This document shows, piece after piece, positions 22,833-31,843 of a DNA stretch of 64,000 nucleotides; the stretch's first letter is position 1; each line of letters starts with the position of its first letter. The position numbers and the translations under genes are program-made. Source of the stretch: an uncultured Acidobacteriota bacterium (GTDB lineage: Bacteria; Acidobacteriota; Terriglobia; Bryobacterales; Bryobacteraceae); the NCBI GenBank assembly GCA_902826685.1, contig CADEFT010000024.1, positions 1 to 64,000 on the forward strand. Reading direction: 5' to 3'. Under the pieces are notes generated by a model. It made no database searches. It was not told the DNA's origin and worked only from the letters and a program-made list of their open reading frames with translations.

Positions 22833-24929
22833 ATGGGTCTCCCCCGGTTCCGCCCGGCATGGTTCGCGCTGGCTTTCGCCTGCGCCGCGTTGGCACAATC
22901 CAGCGCCGAACTCGATTTCGTCTCCACTCATACCGATTTCCGCCACATTCGCACCGAATGGACGGACAAGATTCGCAACGAAGCGCTGCGCCTGCTCGAG
23001 GAACGCAGGCGCAAAGTAGAAGCGCTACGAACCCCGGAAGAAATCACCGCCCGCCGCAGGTACGTGCGCGAAAAGCTCACCGCCGCGCTGGGCGGCTTTC
23101 CCGAGCGCACTCCGCTCAATGCGCGCACCGTGGGCGTGATCGATGGCGACGGCTACCGCGTAGAGCGCGTGATCTTTGAAAGCCAGCCGAAGTTCTACGT
23201 CACCGCCAACCTCTATCTGCCCAAGGGCGGCACGGCGCCCTATCCGGCCGTCCTGTTTCCTCTGGGCCACGAAACGCCGGGAGCCAAGGCGTACGATGCC
23301 TGGCAGCGCGTGCTGATCTCGATGGCCAAGAAAGGCTTCGTCGGTCTGGCCTGGGATACGCTCGGCCAGGGCGAACGCCTGCAGGTGTTCGATGAGGACT
23401 TCGGCGTGTCAAAGCTGCGCAGCTCAACCACCGAACATACGGTGATGGGAACGCAAACGCTGCTGGTGGGCGAATCGCTGGCGCGATACACCATCTGGGA
23501 CGGCATGCGCGCTCTCGACTATCTGATCTCGCGAAAAGAAGTGGACCCGGCCCGCATCGGCCTGACCGGAAATTCAGGCGGCGGCACACACACCGCCTAT
23601 CTGGCCGCACTCGACGACCGTATCGCCGCCGCCGCGCCATCCTGTTTCATCACTTCCTGGAAGCGCCTGCTCGAAACCATCGGCCCCCAGGACGCCGAAC
23701 AGTGCATTCCGCCCAGCATCGCCGACGGTCTCGACCATGGCGACTTCATTCTCTCTTTCGCGCCCAAGCCTTACATGATGCTCACCGCCGTCCGCGATTT
23801 CTTTTCCATCACCGGCGCGCGGGAAACTTACAACGAAGCCAAGGGCGTCTACCGGGCACTCGATCGCGAACCGCTGGTGGGAATGATGGACGCCGACGAT
23901 GGCCACGGCTACTCGCAGCCGCGCCGCCTGGCCGCTTACCGCTTTTTCACCCGCGCCCTGCAAGGGAAAGAAGACGAGAGCGGAGAGTCCGAATTGCGTG
24001 TCGAAAACGAAGAGGATCTCTGGTGTACGCCCACCGGCCAGGTCGCTACTTCCCTTGGCGGTGAGACCGTCTTCACGCTCAACCGGAAACGCGCCCAGGC
24101 CATTATCGCCGCCCGTCCCGCCGTCAACCTCGATAGCGTGCGGAAGCTGATCGCCTATCAGAAACCGCAAGGACCGCGGCAGATGTATTCTTTCGGTAAA
24201 CTGGACCGCGCCGGCTATCAGATCGAGAAACTAACTTACGAGAGCGAGCCTGGCATTCGTATTCCGGCGCTACTCTATCTGCCCGTGGCGGCGCGCGGCC
24301 AGGGCATCGTGTTCGCGCACGGCCAGGGTAAGTCGGCCGCTCATCCGGAAGCGGAATCGCTCGCCAGGGCCGGCCACACGGTTCTTTCCATCGACCTGCG
24401 CGGCTACGGCGAAACGCGCCCGCCCGGCGAGCGCAACGGCTCCGACTGGGCGCGCTACTTCGGCAATTACGACGCGGCGATGACCGCCATGCTGAGCGGT
24501 AAATCGCTGGTGGCGATGCGCGCCGCCGATATCGCCGCCGCCGTGGATGTGCTCGAACCGCGCGTCGCTTCGGTGGCGGGCTACGGCCGCGAAGGCGGGG
24601 CCATCGCCATGCTGCACGCCGCCGCGCTCGACGCAAGGATCAAACGGCTTGCCCTCGAGGGCATGCTCGCTTCCTACGAGTCCGTCGTGAACCAGCGGAT
24701 CAACCGGCTCGTGTTCGAGCAAATCGTGCGCGGAGCCCTGCGCACCTACGACCTGCCGGACCTTGCCGCCGCCATCGCTCCGCGGCCGGTGTGGATTTCC
24801 GGCGGTGTGGACGCCAACGGCAACCCAGTGCCATCGAGCCAGTTAGAAAAAATCTATCGAGGAGGCGTGAAGGTTGTGCGGCGCCACTCCGCCGATACGG
24901 CCGCTACACTCTTCAGCGGGTTGTTCTAA
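22833..24929 (+). CDS. Secreted tandem alpha/beta hydrolase (acetyl-xylan-esterase-like)
   Basis: The 698-residue protein has a signal peptide (ending ACAALAQSS) and two alpha/beta-hydrolase domains. The first has an intact nucleophile elbow, GLTGNSGGGTHTAY (S248), and a plausible acid and His near MMDADDGHGYSQP. The second (from about residue 480) keeps the oxyanion-type VFAHGQGKS, but its elbow reads VAGYGREGGA with Arg (R586) where Ser should be, so it is probably inactive. It resembles the acetyl xylan esterase / cephalosporin deacetylase group. It likely removes acyl groups from plant polysaccharides in the periplasm or outside the cell. It is a single gene between DUF2853 and the sugar oxidoreductase pair. 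Confidence 0.85.
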   Translation: MGLPRFRPAWFALAFACAALAQSSAELDFVSTHTDFRHIRTEWTDKIRNEALRLLEERRRKVEALRTPEEITARRRYVREKLTAALGGFPERTPLNARTVGVIDGDGYRVERVIFESQPKFYVTANLYLPKGGTAPYPAVLFPLGHETPGAKAYDAWQRVLISMAKKGFVGLAWDTLGQGERLQVFDEDFGVSKLRSSTTEHTVMGTQTLLVGESLARYTIWDGMRALDYLISRKEVDPARIGLTGNSGGGTHTAYLAALDDRIAAAAPSCFITSWKRLLETIGPQDAEQCIPPSIADGLDHGDFILSFAPKPYMMLTAVRDFFSITGARETYNEAKGVYRALDREPLVGMMDADDGHGYSQPRRLAAYRFFTRALQGKEDESGESELRVENEEDLWCTPTGQVATSLGGETVFTLNRKRAQAIIAARPAVNLDSVRKLIAYQKPQGPRQMYSFGKLDRAGYQIEKLTYESEPGIRIPALLYLPVAARGQGIVFAHGQGKSAAHPEAESLARAGHTVLSIDLRGYGETRPPGERNGSDWARYFGNYDAAMTAMLSGKSLVAMRAADIAAAVDVLEPRVASVAGYGREGGAIAMLHAAALDARIKRLALEGMLASYESVVNQRINRLVFEQIVRGALRTYDLPDLAAAIAPRPVWISGGVDANGNPVPSSQLEKIYRGGVKVVRRHSADTAATLFSGLF

Positions 24930-24998
24930 GCCTGGTTCTGGAACTCTCAACTCGCGAAACGTTGAACTTCAGTACTGCGTTCGATAAGCACCTGCCGT

Positions 24999-25004
24999 TA
25001 CAAT
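24999..25004 (+). promoter_or_regulatory. Putative -10 element (TACAAT) of the oxidoreductase/epimerase operon
   Basis: TACAAT ends nine bases before the ATG at 25014, with CGGAAGTGG between them, so a transcript from here would have a leader of only two or three bases. The spacer contains GGAAG, a weak Shine-Dalgarno, so a longer transcript from upstream is also possible. Confidence 0.35.
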
Positions 25005-25013
25005 CGGAAGTGG

Positions 25014-26138
25014 ATGACCTCGCCGCCGCTCAAAGTCGCCGTCGTAGGTTGTGGCAAAATTGCCGATGGTCACGTCGAAGAAATACAGAAACTCACGTCG
25101 CGGGCGCGCATGGTGGCCGCTTGTGACCGTGAGCCGTTGATCGCCGAGCAACTTTGCACACGTTACGGCATTCCTGGCTGCTACTCGGATTTCGAAGAAT
25201 TGCTCGAAAAAGAGAAACCCGACGTGGTGCACATCACCACGCCCCCGCAATCGCACATGATGCTCTCCCGGCTAGCGGCGGAAGCCGGTTGCCATCTATA
25301 CGTTGAGAAGCCATTCGCGATGAACGCGAATGAGACCCGGGCGATTCTCGCGCACGCGCAATCGCTCGGACGAAAAGTTACTCTGGGTTATCGAACTTAC
25401 TTCGATCCACCGGCCGTCGCCATGCGCCAACTGGTGGCCGAAGGCATCATCGGCGATGTCGTGCACGCGGAAAGCTACTACGGATATAACCTCGCCGGCC
25501 AGTTTGGAAGCGCGCTGCTTTCCGACCCCACTCACTGGGTTCACCGTCTGCCCGGTAAGCTGTTCCACAATATCATCGATCACCTGTTGAACAAGATCGC
25601 CGAGTTCGTGCCCGACGACGATCCGCACGTTCTCGTGCATGCTTCGTCGCTGCGGCCGCAGCGCTTCGGCGATCACCGCGATCTGTTGAAGGACGAACTA
25701 CGGCTGATGATCTACGGCGAGCGCGTCACCGCCTTTGGCACCTTCTCTTCCCACATACGCCCGGTGCGGGAATCGCTGCGCCTTTATGGCACCCGCAACA
25801 CGGCTCACATCGATTGGGACATGCGCACCGTGACCCTTGAGGCCGCGGGCTCATTGCCAAGCGCCATCGGGCGCCTGGTGCCGGCCTTTTCGATGGCGCG
25901 CAGCTACCTCCGCGAAGGGATGCGCAACGTCTGGAGTTTCGCCCGCAACGATTTTCACTACTTCATCGGCTTGAAAACCCAATTGACCGCCTTCTACGAC
26001 TGCATTTTGCGCGATACCGATCCGCCGTATCCCTATCGCAATATCATTCGAGTGTCGGCGATGCTCGATGAGATCTTCGCGCAAGCCGATCAGGGGCAAA
26101 GCCTCGAGAAGCTAACCATGGAGCGGACCGCCCGATGA
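25014..26138 (+). CDS. Gfo/Idh/MocA family oxidoreductase
   Basis: The 374-residue protein has an N-terminal Rossmann domain starting KVAVVGCGKIADGH and the family's EKP motif in LYVEKPFAMNANE, followed by the beta-sheet C-terminal domain. These enzymes oxidise or reduce sugars, inositols or nucleotide sugars with NAD(P). There is no signal peptide, unlike the second Gfo/Idh/MocA gene in this window. Its last four bases overlap the ATG of the epimerase gene (ATGA), so the two act together, probably in conversion of a nucleotide-activated or free sugar. The exact substrate is not evident. Confidence 0.9.
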   Translation: MTSPPLKVAVVGCGKIADGHVEEIQKLTSRARMVAACDREPLIAEQLCTRYGIPGCYSDFEELLEKEKPDVVHITTPPQSHMMLSRLAAEAGCHLYVEKPFAMNANETRAILAHAQSLGRKVTLGYRTYFDPPAVAMRQLVAEGIIGDVVHAESYYGYNLAGQFGSALLSDPTHWVHRLPGKLFHNIIDHLLNKIAEFVPDDDPHVLVHASSLRPQRFGDHRDLLKDELRLMIYGERVTAFGTFSSHIRPVRESLRLYGTRNTAHIDWDMRTVTLEAAGSLPSAIGRLVPAFSMARSYLREGMRNVWSFARNDFHYFIGLKTQLTAFYDCILRDTDPPYPYRNIIRVSAMLDEIFAQADQGQSLEKLTMERTAR

Positions 26139-27154
26139 AAATTCTGGTGACCGGAGCCGCCGGGTTTCTCGGCAGCGTCACGGTGGAACGGCTGCTTGAG
26201 CGCGGCGAGACGGACATCCGCCTTTTCATCCGGCCGGGACCCAAGCGCGGCAAACTGGATCAACTGATTGCGAAGTATCCGCGGGCGCAGGTGGAGTTCG
26301 TCACCGGCAACCTGGCCTCCGCCGCCGATTGCGCCAAAGCCGTCGATGGCGCCGATCTCATCTATCACCTCGCGGCCGGCATGAGCGGCGCCGCCGCCGA
26401 TCTCTTTCTGCATACCGTGGTGACGTCAAAATACCTGCTCGATGCCATCGTCGCGGAAAAGCGTCCCATCCGGACCGTGCTGGTTAGTTCCTTCAGCGTG
26501 TATGGCGTGGCGGATCTTGGGCGCGGCGGGCGATTGGATGAATCGGTGGCGCTTGAATCGCACCCGGAGCGCCGCGATCTCTATGCGCAGGCGAAACTCC
26601 GGCAGGAAAAGCTGTTCTGGGAATATCGTGAGAAACATGGGCTGCCGCTAACCGTGCTGCGTCCCGGAGTCATCTACGGCCCTGGCGCGAAGCCCTTTTC
26701 GAACCGTGTGGGTCTGAAACTGTTCGGCATTTTTCTACACCTGGGAGGCAGTAACCCGCTGCCGCTCACTTATGTCGACAATTGCGCCGATGCCATCCTC
26801 GCCGCGGGGGCCACACCCGAAGCCGAAGGCCAGGTCTTTAACGTTGTGGACGACAACCTGCCCACGTGCTCGCGCTTTCTGAAGGATTACCGCAAGGAAG
26901 TGGAGCCGCTGCGGGTCGTTCGCGTGCCGTATTTCGCCACCATGTGGATGTCGCGCGCCGTCGAACGCTATCACCACTGGTCCCAGGGCCAGTTGCCCGC
27001 CGTGTTCACGCCTTACAAGACGGCGTCGATGTGGGCGGGCAATCGTTTCTCGAACGCGAAAATGAAATCGATCGGCTGGACGCCCCTGGTGCCCACCGAA
27101 GAAGGAATGCGCCGCGCCTTCGCCAGTGCGAAGATGCAGCAGGCCGCTTCGTGA
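26135..27154 (+). CDS. NAD-dependent epimerase/dehydratase (extended SDR)
   Basis: The 339-residue protein opens with the extended-SDR nucleotide motif KILVTGAAGFLG and has the catalytic YxxxK in LYAQAKLRQEKLF, preceded by a Ser-rich strand (VLVSSFSVYG). The pattern LRPGVIYGPG is typical of nucleotide-sugar epimerases and dehydratases. It is translationally coupled to the preceding Gfo/Idh/MocA gene, which suggests a shared sugar pathway, perhaps for exopolysaccharide or glycolipid precursors. It ends three bases before the convergent Tat oxidoreductase gene. Confidence 0.9.
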   Translation: MKILVTGAAGFLGSVTVERLLERGETDIRLFIRPGPKRGKLDQLIAKYPRAQVEFVTGNLASAADCAKAVDGADLIYHLAAGMSGAAADLFLHTVVTSKYLLDAIVAEKRPIRTVLVSSFSVYGVADLGRGGRLDESVALESHPERRDLYAQAKLRQEKLFWEYREKHGLPLTVLRPGVIYGPGAKPFSNRVGLKLFGIFLHLGGSNPLPLTYVDNCADAILAAGATPEAEGQVFNVVDDNLPTCSRFLKDYRKEVEPLRVVRVPYFATMWMSRAVERYHHWSQGQLPAVFTPYKTASMWAGNRFSNAKMKSIGWTPLVPTEEGMRRAFASAKMQQAAS

Positions 27155-27157
27155 CGG

Positions 27158-28261
27158 CTATCCTTCCGCCAGCATCTCTTTCCAGGTCACCTCTCTCTTG
27201 CGGTCGATCGCCATCCGCCCCAGAATGCAGGTAAGCGTCGATTCGGCCGCGCGCGCGGCCGTGTTCTCCGGCTTGTTTTCCAGAATCCGCTGAACGAACT
27301 GCTCCACGGCGCTCTCGGTGATGCTCTTGTCGATCTTCTTCACCATTCGCTCTTTCGGGTTGCGATACACCGTCAGGGATTGGCGCTCGGTCTCAATCAC
27401 GCCCTCCACCCCGATGAAAGTTTCCGAAACCACGCGGTAGCCGTTCGGTCCGAACTGCGTGGCGGTCAGAATGGCCTGCACGCCGGAAGGATACGTATAA
27501 GTCACGTTCAGGTTGTCGTAAGTATCGCCATAAGTGCGCAGGATACGCCCGCCGGACCCAGCGGCCTTGAGCGGCGCTCCGCCCAGAAACCAGTTGAGGA
27601 CATCCACGCCGTGACAATCCTGCTCCACGATCATGTCGCCCGAATATTCGCGCCAATCCACCCAATAGATCCGCTTTTCCTGTTCCGGCGGCACCGGCGC
27701 GCGCTTCACCTTGCCGATGCCGGTCGAAGCGATCCAGTTGCTTCGCGCCATTTTGATGGGTCCGATCGCGTTGGCGCGGATCAGGCTCTCCGCTTCCAGG
27801 TATCCCGGTCCATAGCGATTCTGGAAGCCCACCGTCACGCATTGCGACGGCGACGCCTTTTCCGCCGCGCGGATCACGCGCAGACAGCCGGCCACATCCA
27901 CTCCCATCGGCTTTTCGCAATAGACGTGCTTGCCCGCCAGGATCGCCGACTCCAGATGCAGCGGATGCAGATAGACCGGCGTCGCGATATACACCGCGTC
28001 CACCGGCGATTGCAGTAACTCGCGGTAATCCTGAAAGCGCTTCGCACCGGAGGCTTTCAAAACAGCGGCGGCTTTGTCCATCTGGCTCGAGCGCACGTCG
28101 CAAAGCGCGGTAAACCGGACCCTGTCGTCGCGGGCAAACAGCGCGCCTACGCCCGTGCCGCGGTCGCCGCAGCCGATCAGTCCGATCGTCACGGCGCCTT
28201 TGCTTTGCGGCGGCATCGCCATGGCCGCCCCCGATACTTGCGCGAAGCCGCGACGGGTCAT
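27158..28261 (-). CDS. Tat-type Gfo/Idh/MocA oxidoreductase
   Basis: The 367-residue protein begins MTRRGFAQVSGAAMAM, a short twin-arginine leader, followed by the Rossmann motif TIGLIGCGDRGTGVGALF and the EKP motif YCEKPMGVD. Secreted members of this family are common in Acidobacteriota and Planctomycetota and carry their NAD(P) cofactor through the Tat path. GAGGAGGT lies just upstream of the ATG. It is the third gene of an operon with the TIM-barrel isomerase (12 bp upstream) and the tartrate/isocitrate-type dehydrogenase, pointing to catabolism of a sugar or sugar acid. Export of this one enzyme while the other two look cytoplasmic is notable. Confidence 0.9.
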   Translation of the reverse strand: MTRRGFAQVSGAAMAMPPQSKGAVTIGLIGCGDRGTGVGALFARDDRVRFTALCDVRSSQMDKAAAVLKASGAKRFQDYRELLQSPVDAVYIATPVYLHPLHLESAILAGKHVYCEKPMGVDVAGCLRVIRAAEKASPSQCVTVGFQNRYGPGYLEAESLIRANAIGPIKMARSNWIASTGIGKVKRAPVPPEQEKRIYWVDWREYSGDMIVEQDCHGVDVLNWFLGGAPLKAAGSGGRILRTYGDTYDNLNVTYTYPSGVQAILTATQFGPNGYRVVSETFIGVEGVIETERQSLTVYRNPKERMVKKIDKSITESAVEQFVQRILENKPENTAARAAESTLTCILGRMAIDRKREVTWKEMLAEG

Positions 28262-28273
28262 CCCGCACCTCCT

Positions 28274-29095
28274 CTATTGGAATCGTTTCAGATACTCGGC
28301 ACTGCGGCGCACGGCCTCATCGGCCGGCATGATGCCCGCGAACGCCTGGTGTACGGTGACGAAGCCGTCATAGCCGATCTGTTGAAACTTCGTCATCACG
28401 GCATCGAAATCGACGCCGCCTTTTTCCCAGATGCCGATGTGATCGACGCCCACCAGTCCCTTGCCCCAGGTGACGAGGTTCGACGCTCCCTTGGGATTCA
28501 ACCGGTGGTTCTGCACATAGACGTTAAACAAATGGGGGCGCATGCGTTCGATGGTCGCGGGGCCGTATTCCTGGCCGGCGACAAACCAGTTGGCCGGCTC
28601 GTAAATGATGCCGAAGTTCGGCCTTCCGATCGCTTTCAAAAACTTCAGCGCGTTTTCCGGCGACTCAAAAGGACTGTTGGTGTGCGACTGGTGCGCCAGC
28701 CGGATGCCGCGCTCCGCCGCTTCATCGGAGGCGCGCCGGGCCCAATAAATGTCCTCTTCGCGCTTCATGCAGATGCGGATCAGCGGTGCGTGGAACTCCG
28801 ATGCCAGGTCGAGATAAGGCTTGATGTAGCGCAGCCCGTCGGGCCCATAGTCGGTGTTTTGCGGGACCGCGAAGTCGCCGGTCACCATGCTGCATTGCAG
28901 CTTGGCCCGGTCCAACTGCGCCCGCAAGTCGCGAACGACCTCGACAGGCGTATGAATCCCAGCCACCGAGGCGCGCATGCACATCGCCTGATAGCCGTAG
29001 CGGCCCGCCATGGCGAGCATGGCGCCAAACGGAATCGTGGAGCGTTCCTTGTTATCGAACGCCTCCGCGATGCGGACCGACAGGGAAAGTTTCAT
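28274..29095 (-). CDS. Sugar phosphate isomerase/epimerase (xylose-isomerase-like TIM barrel)
   Basis: The 273-residue product is an AP-endonuclease-2 / xylose-isomerase-like TIM barrel. Candidate metal ligands appear in IYEPANW (Glu), RLAHQSHTN (His), VYVQNH and a final VTVHQAF segment. The family includes hydroxypyruvate isomerases, sugar epimerases and inosose isomerases. I choose ATG 29095 because it overlaps the stop of the upstream dehydrogenase gene as ATGA; an in-frame ATG 19 codons earlier lies inside that gene. The gene is second in the three-gene sugar-acid type operon. Confidence 0.85.
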   Translation of the reverse strand: MKLSLSVRIAEAFDNKERSTIPFGAMLAMAGRYGYQAMCMRASVAGIHTPVEVVRDLRAQLDRAKLQCSMVTGDFAVPQNTDYGPDGLRYIKPYLDLASEFHAPLIRICMKREEDIYWARRASDEAAERGIRLAHQSHTNSPFESPENALKFLKAIGRPNFGIIYEPANWFVAGQEYGPATIERMRPHLFNVYVQNHRLNPKGASNLVTWGKGLVGVDHIGIWEKGGVDFDAVMTKFQQIGYDGFVTVHQAFAGIMPADEAVRRSAEYLKRFQ

Positions 29096-30174
29096 GGCTT
29101 GGCCGGCGGCTTCGTTAGAGCGGCGATCACGGCTTTCTGCACGTCGGCGCACTTGTGCGTGCCGCCGATGTCGGGCGTCTTCGGCCCGCCCTCGGACAAC
29201 ACCGTGCGAATCGCGGCTTCAATCGCGGCGCCCGCCTTCGCCTCTCCCAGATGATCGAGCATCATGCCGGCCGAAATCATGGTCGCCAGCGGATTGGCGA
29301 TGCCCTTGCCTGCAATGTCGGGCGCCGATCCATGCACCGGCTCGAACAGGGAAGGAAAGCGCCGCGTCGGATCGATGTTGGCGCTGGCGGCGAGCCCAAT
29401 GGAGCCTGTGACAATCGCCGAAAGATCGCTCAAGATGTCGCCGAATAGATTCGACGCCACCACCACATCGAACGTATGCGGGCGCCGGACGAAGTTCATC
29501 GCCGCCGCATCCACCAGCAGCGACTCGGTGGCGATATCGGGATATTCGGCGGCCACCATCTGGAACACGCGATCCCACAGCACCATGGAATACGCCTGCG
29601 CGTTCGACTTGGTGATCGACGCCACACGCATTTTATTCTTGCGCTTCCGCGCCAGTTCGAAGGCAAAGCGGATGACGCGCTCGCACCCATGCCTCGTGAA
29701 TACGGCGGTCTGAACGGCGACTTCCGCGGGATGCCCCTGGTGAACGAACCCGCCGATCGGCGCATATTCGCCTTCGGTGTTCTCCCGCACCACCACCATG
29801 TCGATGTCGCGCGGCGGGAAGCCGCGCAGAGGAGAATCGACGCCGGGATAGAGCCGCGCCGGACGCACGTTGGCGAACTGATCGAACGCGCGGCGGATCG
29901 GCAGCAGCAGCCCATGCAGGGTAATGTGATCGGCGATCTTCGGATGTCCTACCGCGCCCAGCAGAATCGCATCCGAAGCGGCCAGTTTCCCGATCGCATT
30001 GGCCGGCATCATGTGGCCGTTCTGGAAGTAGTACTCAGATCCCCAGTCATACCCGGTGAACTTCAATCCGAATCCAAACTTCTTGGCGGCGCTCTTCAAT
30101 ACGGCGATGGTGGCGTCCACCACTTCAACGCCGATGCCGTCCCCGGCGATGACTGCAATGCGGTAACTCTTCAT
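29092..30174 (-). CDS. Isocitrate/isopropylmalate-type dehydrogenase (tartrate/D-malate-like)
   Basis: The 360-residue protein is a beta-decarboxylating dehydrogenase of the IDH/IMDH family that oxidises a 2-hydroxy acid with NAD. VIAGDGIGVEVV is the N-terminal motif, RENTEGEYAPIGG the substrate loop, and NLFGDILSDLSA the metal site. GYDWGSEYYFQNGHMMP and the ILLGAVGHP region fit the TtuC/DmlA (tartrate dehydrogenase / D-malate dehydrogenase) subgroup better than leucine IPMDH, and no leu genes are near. It heads the operon with a TIM-barrel isomerase (ATGA overlap) and a Tat oxidoreductase. TACAAT lies 12 bp before the ATG. Confidence 0.86.
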   Translation of the reverse strand: MKSYRIAVIAGDGIGVEVVDATIAVLKSAAKKFGFGLKFTGYDWGSEYYFQNGHMMPANAIGKLAASDAILLGAVGHPKIADHITLHGLLLPIRRAFDQFANVRPARLYPGVDSPLRGFPPRDIDMVVVRENTEGEYAPIGGFVHQGHPAEVAVQTAVFTRHGCERVIRFAFELARKRKNKMRVASITKSNAQAYSMVLWDRVFQMVAAEYPDIATESLLVDAAAMNFVRRPHTFDVVVASNLFGDILSDLSAIVTGSIGLAASANIDPTRRFPSLFEPVHGSAPDIAGKGIANPLATMISAGMMLDHLGEAKAGAAIEAAIRTVLSEGGPKTPDIGGTHKCADVQKAVIAALTKPPAKP

Positions 30175-30186
30175 AGTGAATAGGGC

Positions 30187-30192
30187 ATTGTA
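30187..30192 (-). promoter_or_regulatory. Putative -10 element (TACAAT) of the dehydrogenase/isomerase operon
   Basis: On the minus strand TACAAT is separated from the ATG at 30174 by twelve bases (GCCCTATTCACT), leaving room for a leader of about five nucleotides. There is no Shine-Dalgarno in that stretch. On the other strand TAGAAT (30199-30204) is a candidate -10 for the divergent SDR gene. Confidence 0.35.
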
Positions 30193-30215
30193 CCTCGATA
30201 GAATTGAAAAGACTC

Positions 30216-31001
30216 ATGAATGCATCGAACCCGTTCACACTGGAAGGAAAGACGGCGCTGATTAACGGCGCCAGCCGGGGCATAGGACTCGCCATCGCGC
30301 GCGGCATGGCCGCCGCCGGGGCGCACGTCATCCTCGGGTCGCGATCCCTGCCCACGCTGGAAACGCTGGCCGCCGAATTGCGCGAGCAGGGCCATCGGGC
30401 GAGCGCCGTGAAACTCGACATGACCGATACGGCCGGCATTGAAGCCGCTGTGAAGACGCTGCCTGAGATCGACATATTGGTGAACGTGGCCGGCACCAAC
30501 GTCCGCAAGCGCTTCACCGACTATACGGCCCAGGAATATGAACATCTGCTGCAAACCAACCTGCATGGCATCGTCCGCACCACGCAGCTTGTGGGCGGCC
30601 GCATGGTGGCGCGCGGCAGCGGCGGCAAGGTGATTCACATCGGCAGCCTGATGTCGCTGCTCGGTCTGCCTTACCTCACCATCTACGCGATCACCAAGGG
30701 CGCGCTGGCCGGCTTCACTCGCACGCTCGCCGCCGAATGGGGCCGCCACGGCGTTCAAGTGAACTGCATCGCGCCCGGCTTCATCGTGACCGACTTGAAT
30801 CGCGAGATGTGGAAGGCGCAGCATATGAAGGATTGGCTTGCCGCCTCCCAGGCCAACCCGGATTTGGGGAAGCCCGAAGACATTGCACCTCTGGCCGTAT
30901 TCCTGGCCGCTCCGGGCTCCAATTACATCACCGGGCAGGTGATCGCCGTCGACGGCGGTTACACCACCACCGCCTTCTGGCCGCATCAGCCGGCATCATG
31001 A
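30216..31001 (+). CDS. Short-chain dehydrogenase/reductase
   Basis: The 261-residue SDR has the classical NAD(P) motif LINGASRGIGLAIARG, NVAGTN, the catalytic Ser in IHIGSLMSLLGLP and YxxxK in YAITKGALAGF, then the C-terminal PGFIVTDL. The family form resembles gluconate 5-dehydrogenase / glucose dehydrogenase-like enzymes. I choose ATG 30216; a TTG four codons earlier is possible but less likely. Its stop overlaps the start of the metal-binding protein gene by ATGA. It is divergent from the sugar-acid operon and separated by only 41 bp, so the two may share a control region. Confidence 0.9.
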   Translation: MNASNPFTLEGKTALINGASRGIGLAIARGMAAAGAHVILGSRSLPTLETLAAELREQGHRASAVKLDMTDTAGIEAAVKTLPEIDILVNVAGTNVRKRFTDYTAQEYEHLLQTNLHGIVRTTQLVGGRMVARGSGGKVIHIGSLMSLLGLPYLTIYAITKGALAGFTRTLAAEWGRHGVQVNCIAPGFIVTDLNREMWKAQHMKDWLAASQANPDLGKPEDIAPLAVFLAAPGSNYITGQVIAVDGGYTTTAFWPHQPAS

Positions 31002-31840
31002 AGCGCCTGCTGCTGCTGGCGGCGCTGGCCATGGCGCAGGAGGCGCCGGTGGATTTCGTCTGTCCCATGGATCCGAACGTCCGCAACAAGGAGCCCGGCA
31101 AGTGCCCCCGCTGCGGCATGAAACTGGTGGCGGGCATCCCGGATCTGAGCGAATACCCGGTGGATCTCACGCTCGCGCCGCTGCGTCCGCTTCCTGGCAA
31201 GCCCGTCGAGATGACGTTTCAGGTGGAAGATCCGAAGACGCACAAACTCGTCACCAGTTTTGAGGAGGTGCATGAAAAGCTGCTCCATCTGTTCCTGGTG
31301 AGTGAAGATCTGCGCTTCTTCGCGCATGAGCATCCTCAATACGACGGCAAGGGCTCCTTCCGCTATCGCGCGACGCTGCCTTTTGCCGGAGCCTACCGCA
31401 TCGCCACGGACTTTTATCCCACCGGCGCCACGCCGCAAATGAACCTGTCCACCGTCGTGGTGCCGGGTCCCGCCGCGAAGCCACTTCCTTTAAAGGCCGA
31501 CCTGGCACCCCAAACCGGAGCCAACCTGAAAGTGGAACTGGTGACCGAGCCCGCGCAGCCATTGGCCGGCTTCAAGACCTTGTGCTTCGTGAAGCTCGCT
31601 CCGATGAGCGGTGAGTTCCAACTCGAACCCTACCTCGGCGCCTGGGGGCACATGCTGGCGGCGAGTGAAGACCTGATCGACGTCGTGCACACTCATCCCT
31701 TCCTGGGCGATGGCGGCCCCGGTGTGCAGTTCAACATCATCTTCCCGCGCGAAGGCACGCATCGCGTCTGGATGCAGTTTCAAAGCAAGGGTGTGTTGAA
31801 TACGGTGGCGTTCAATGTGCCGGTGAAGCAACTGCGGTAA
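30998..31840 (+). CDS. Secreted protein with heavy-metal-binding (HMBD) motif
   Basis: The 280-residue protein has a short signal peptide (MKRLLLLAALAMAQ) followed directly by a compact metal-binding motif, FVCPMDPNVRNKEPGKCPRCGMKL, with cysteines at about 22, 36 and 39 as in copper-efflux and YHS-like proteins. The remaining 220 residues are beta-rich, with His-bearing pairs such as LLHLFLVSEDLRFFAHEHP and DVVHTHPF. It probably binds copper or a similar metal outside the cytoplasm. It overlaps the SDR gene by ATGA, an odd partnership with no obvious link. It ends three bases before the convergent vapC. Confidence 0.8.
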   Translation: MKRLLLLAALAMAQEAPVDFVCPMDPNVRNKEPGKCPRCGMKLVAGIPDLSEYPVDLTLAPLRPLPGKPVEMTFQVEDPKTHKLVTSFEEVHEKLLHLFLVSEDLRFFAHEHPQYDGKGSFRYRATLPFAGAYRIATDFYPTGATPQMNLSTVVVPGPAAKPLPLKADLAPQTGANLKVELVTEPAQPLAGFKTLCFVKLAPMSGEFQLEPYLGAWGHMLAASEDLIDVVHTHPFLGDGGPGVQFNIIFPREGTHRVWMQFQSKGVLNTVAFNVPVKQLR

Positions 31841-31843
31841 GGC

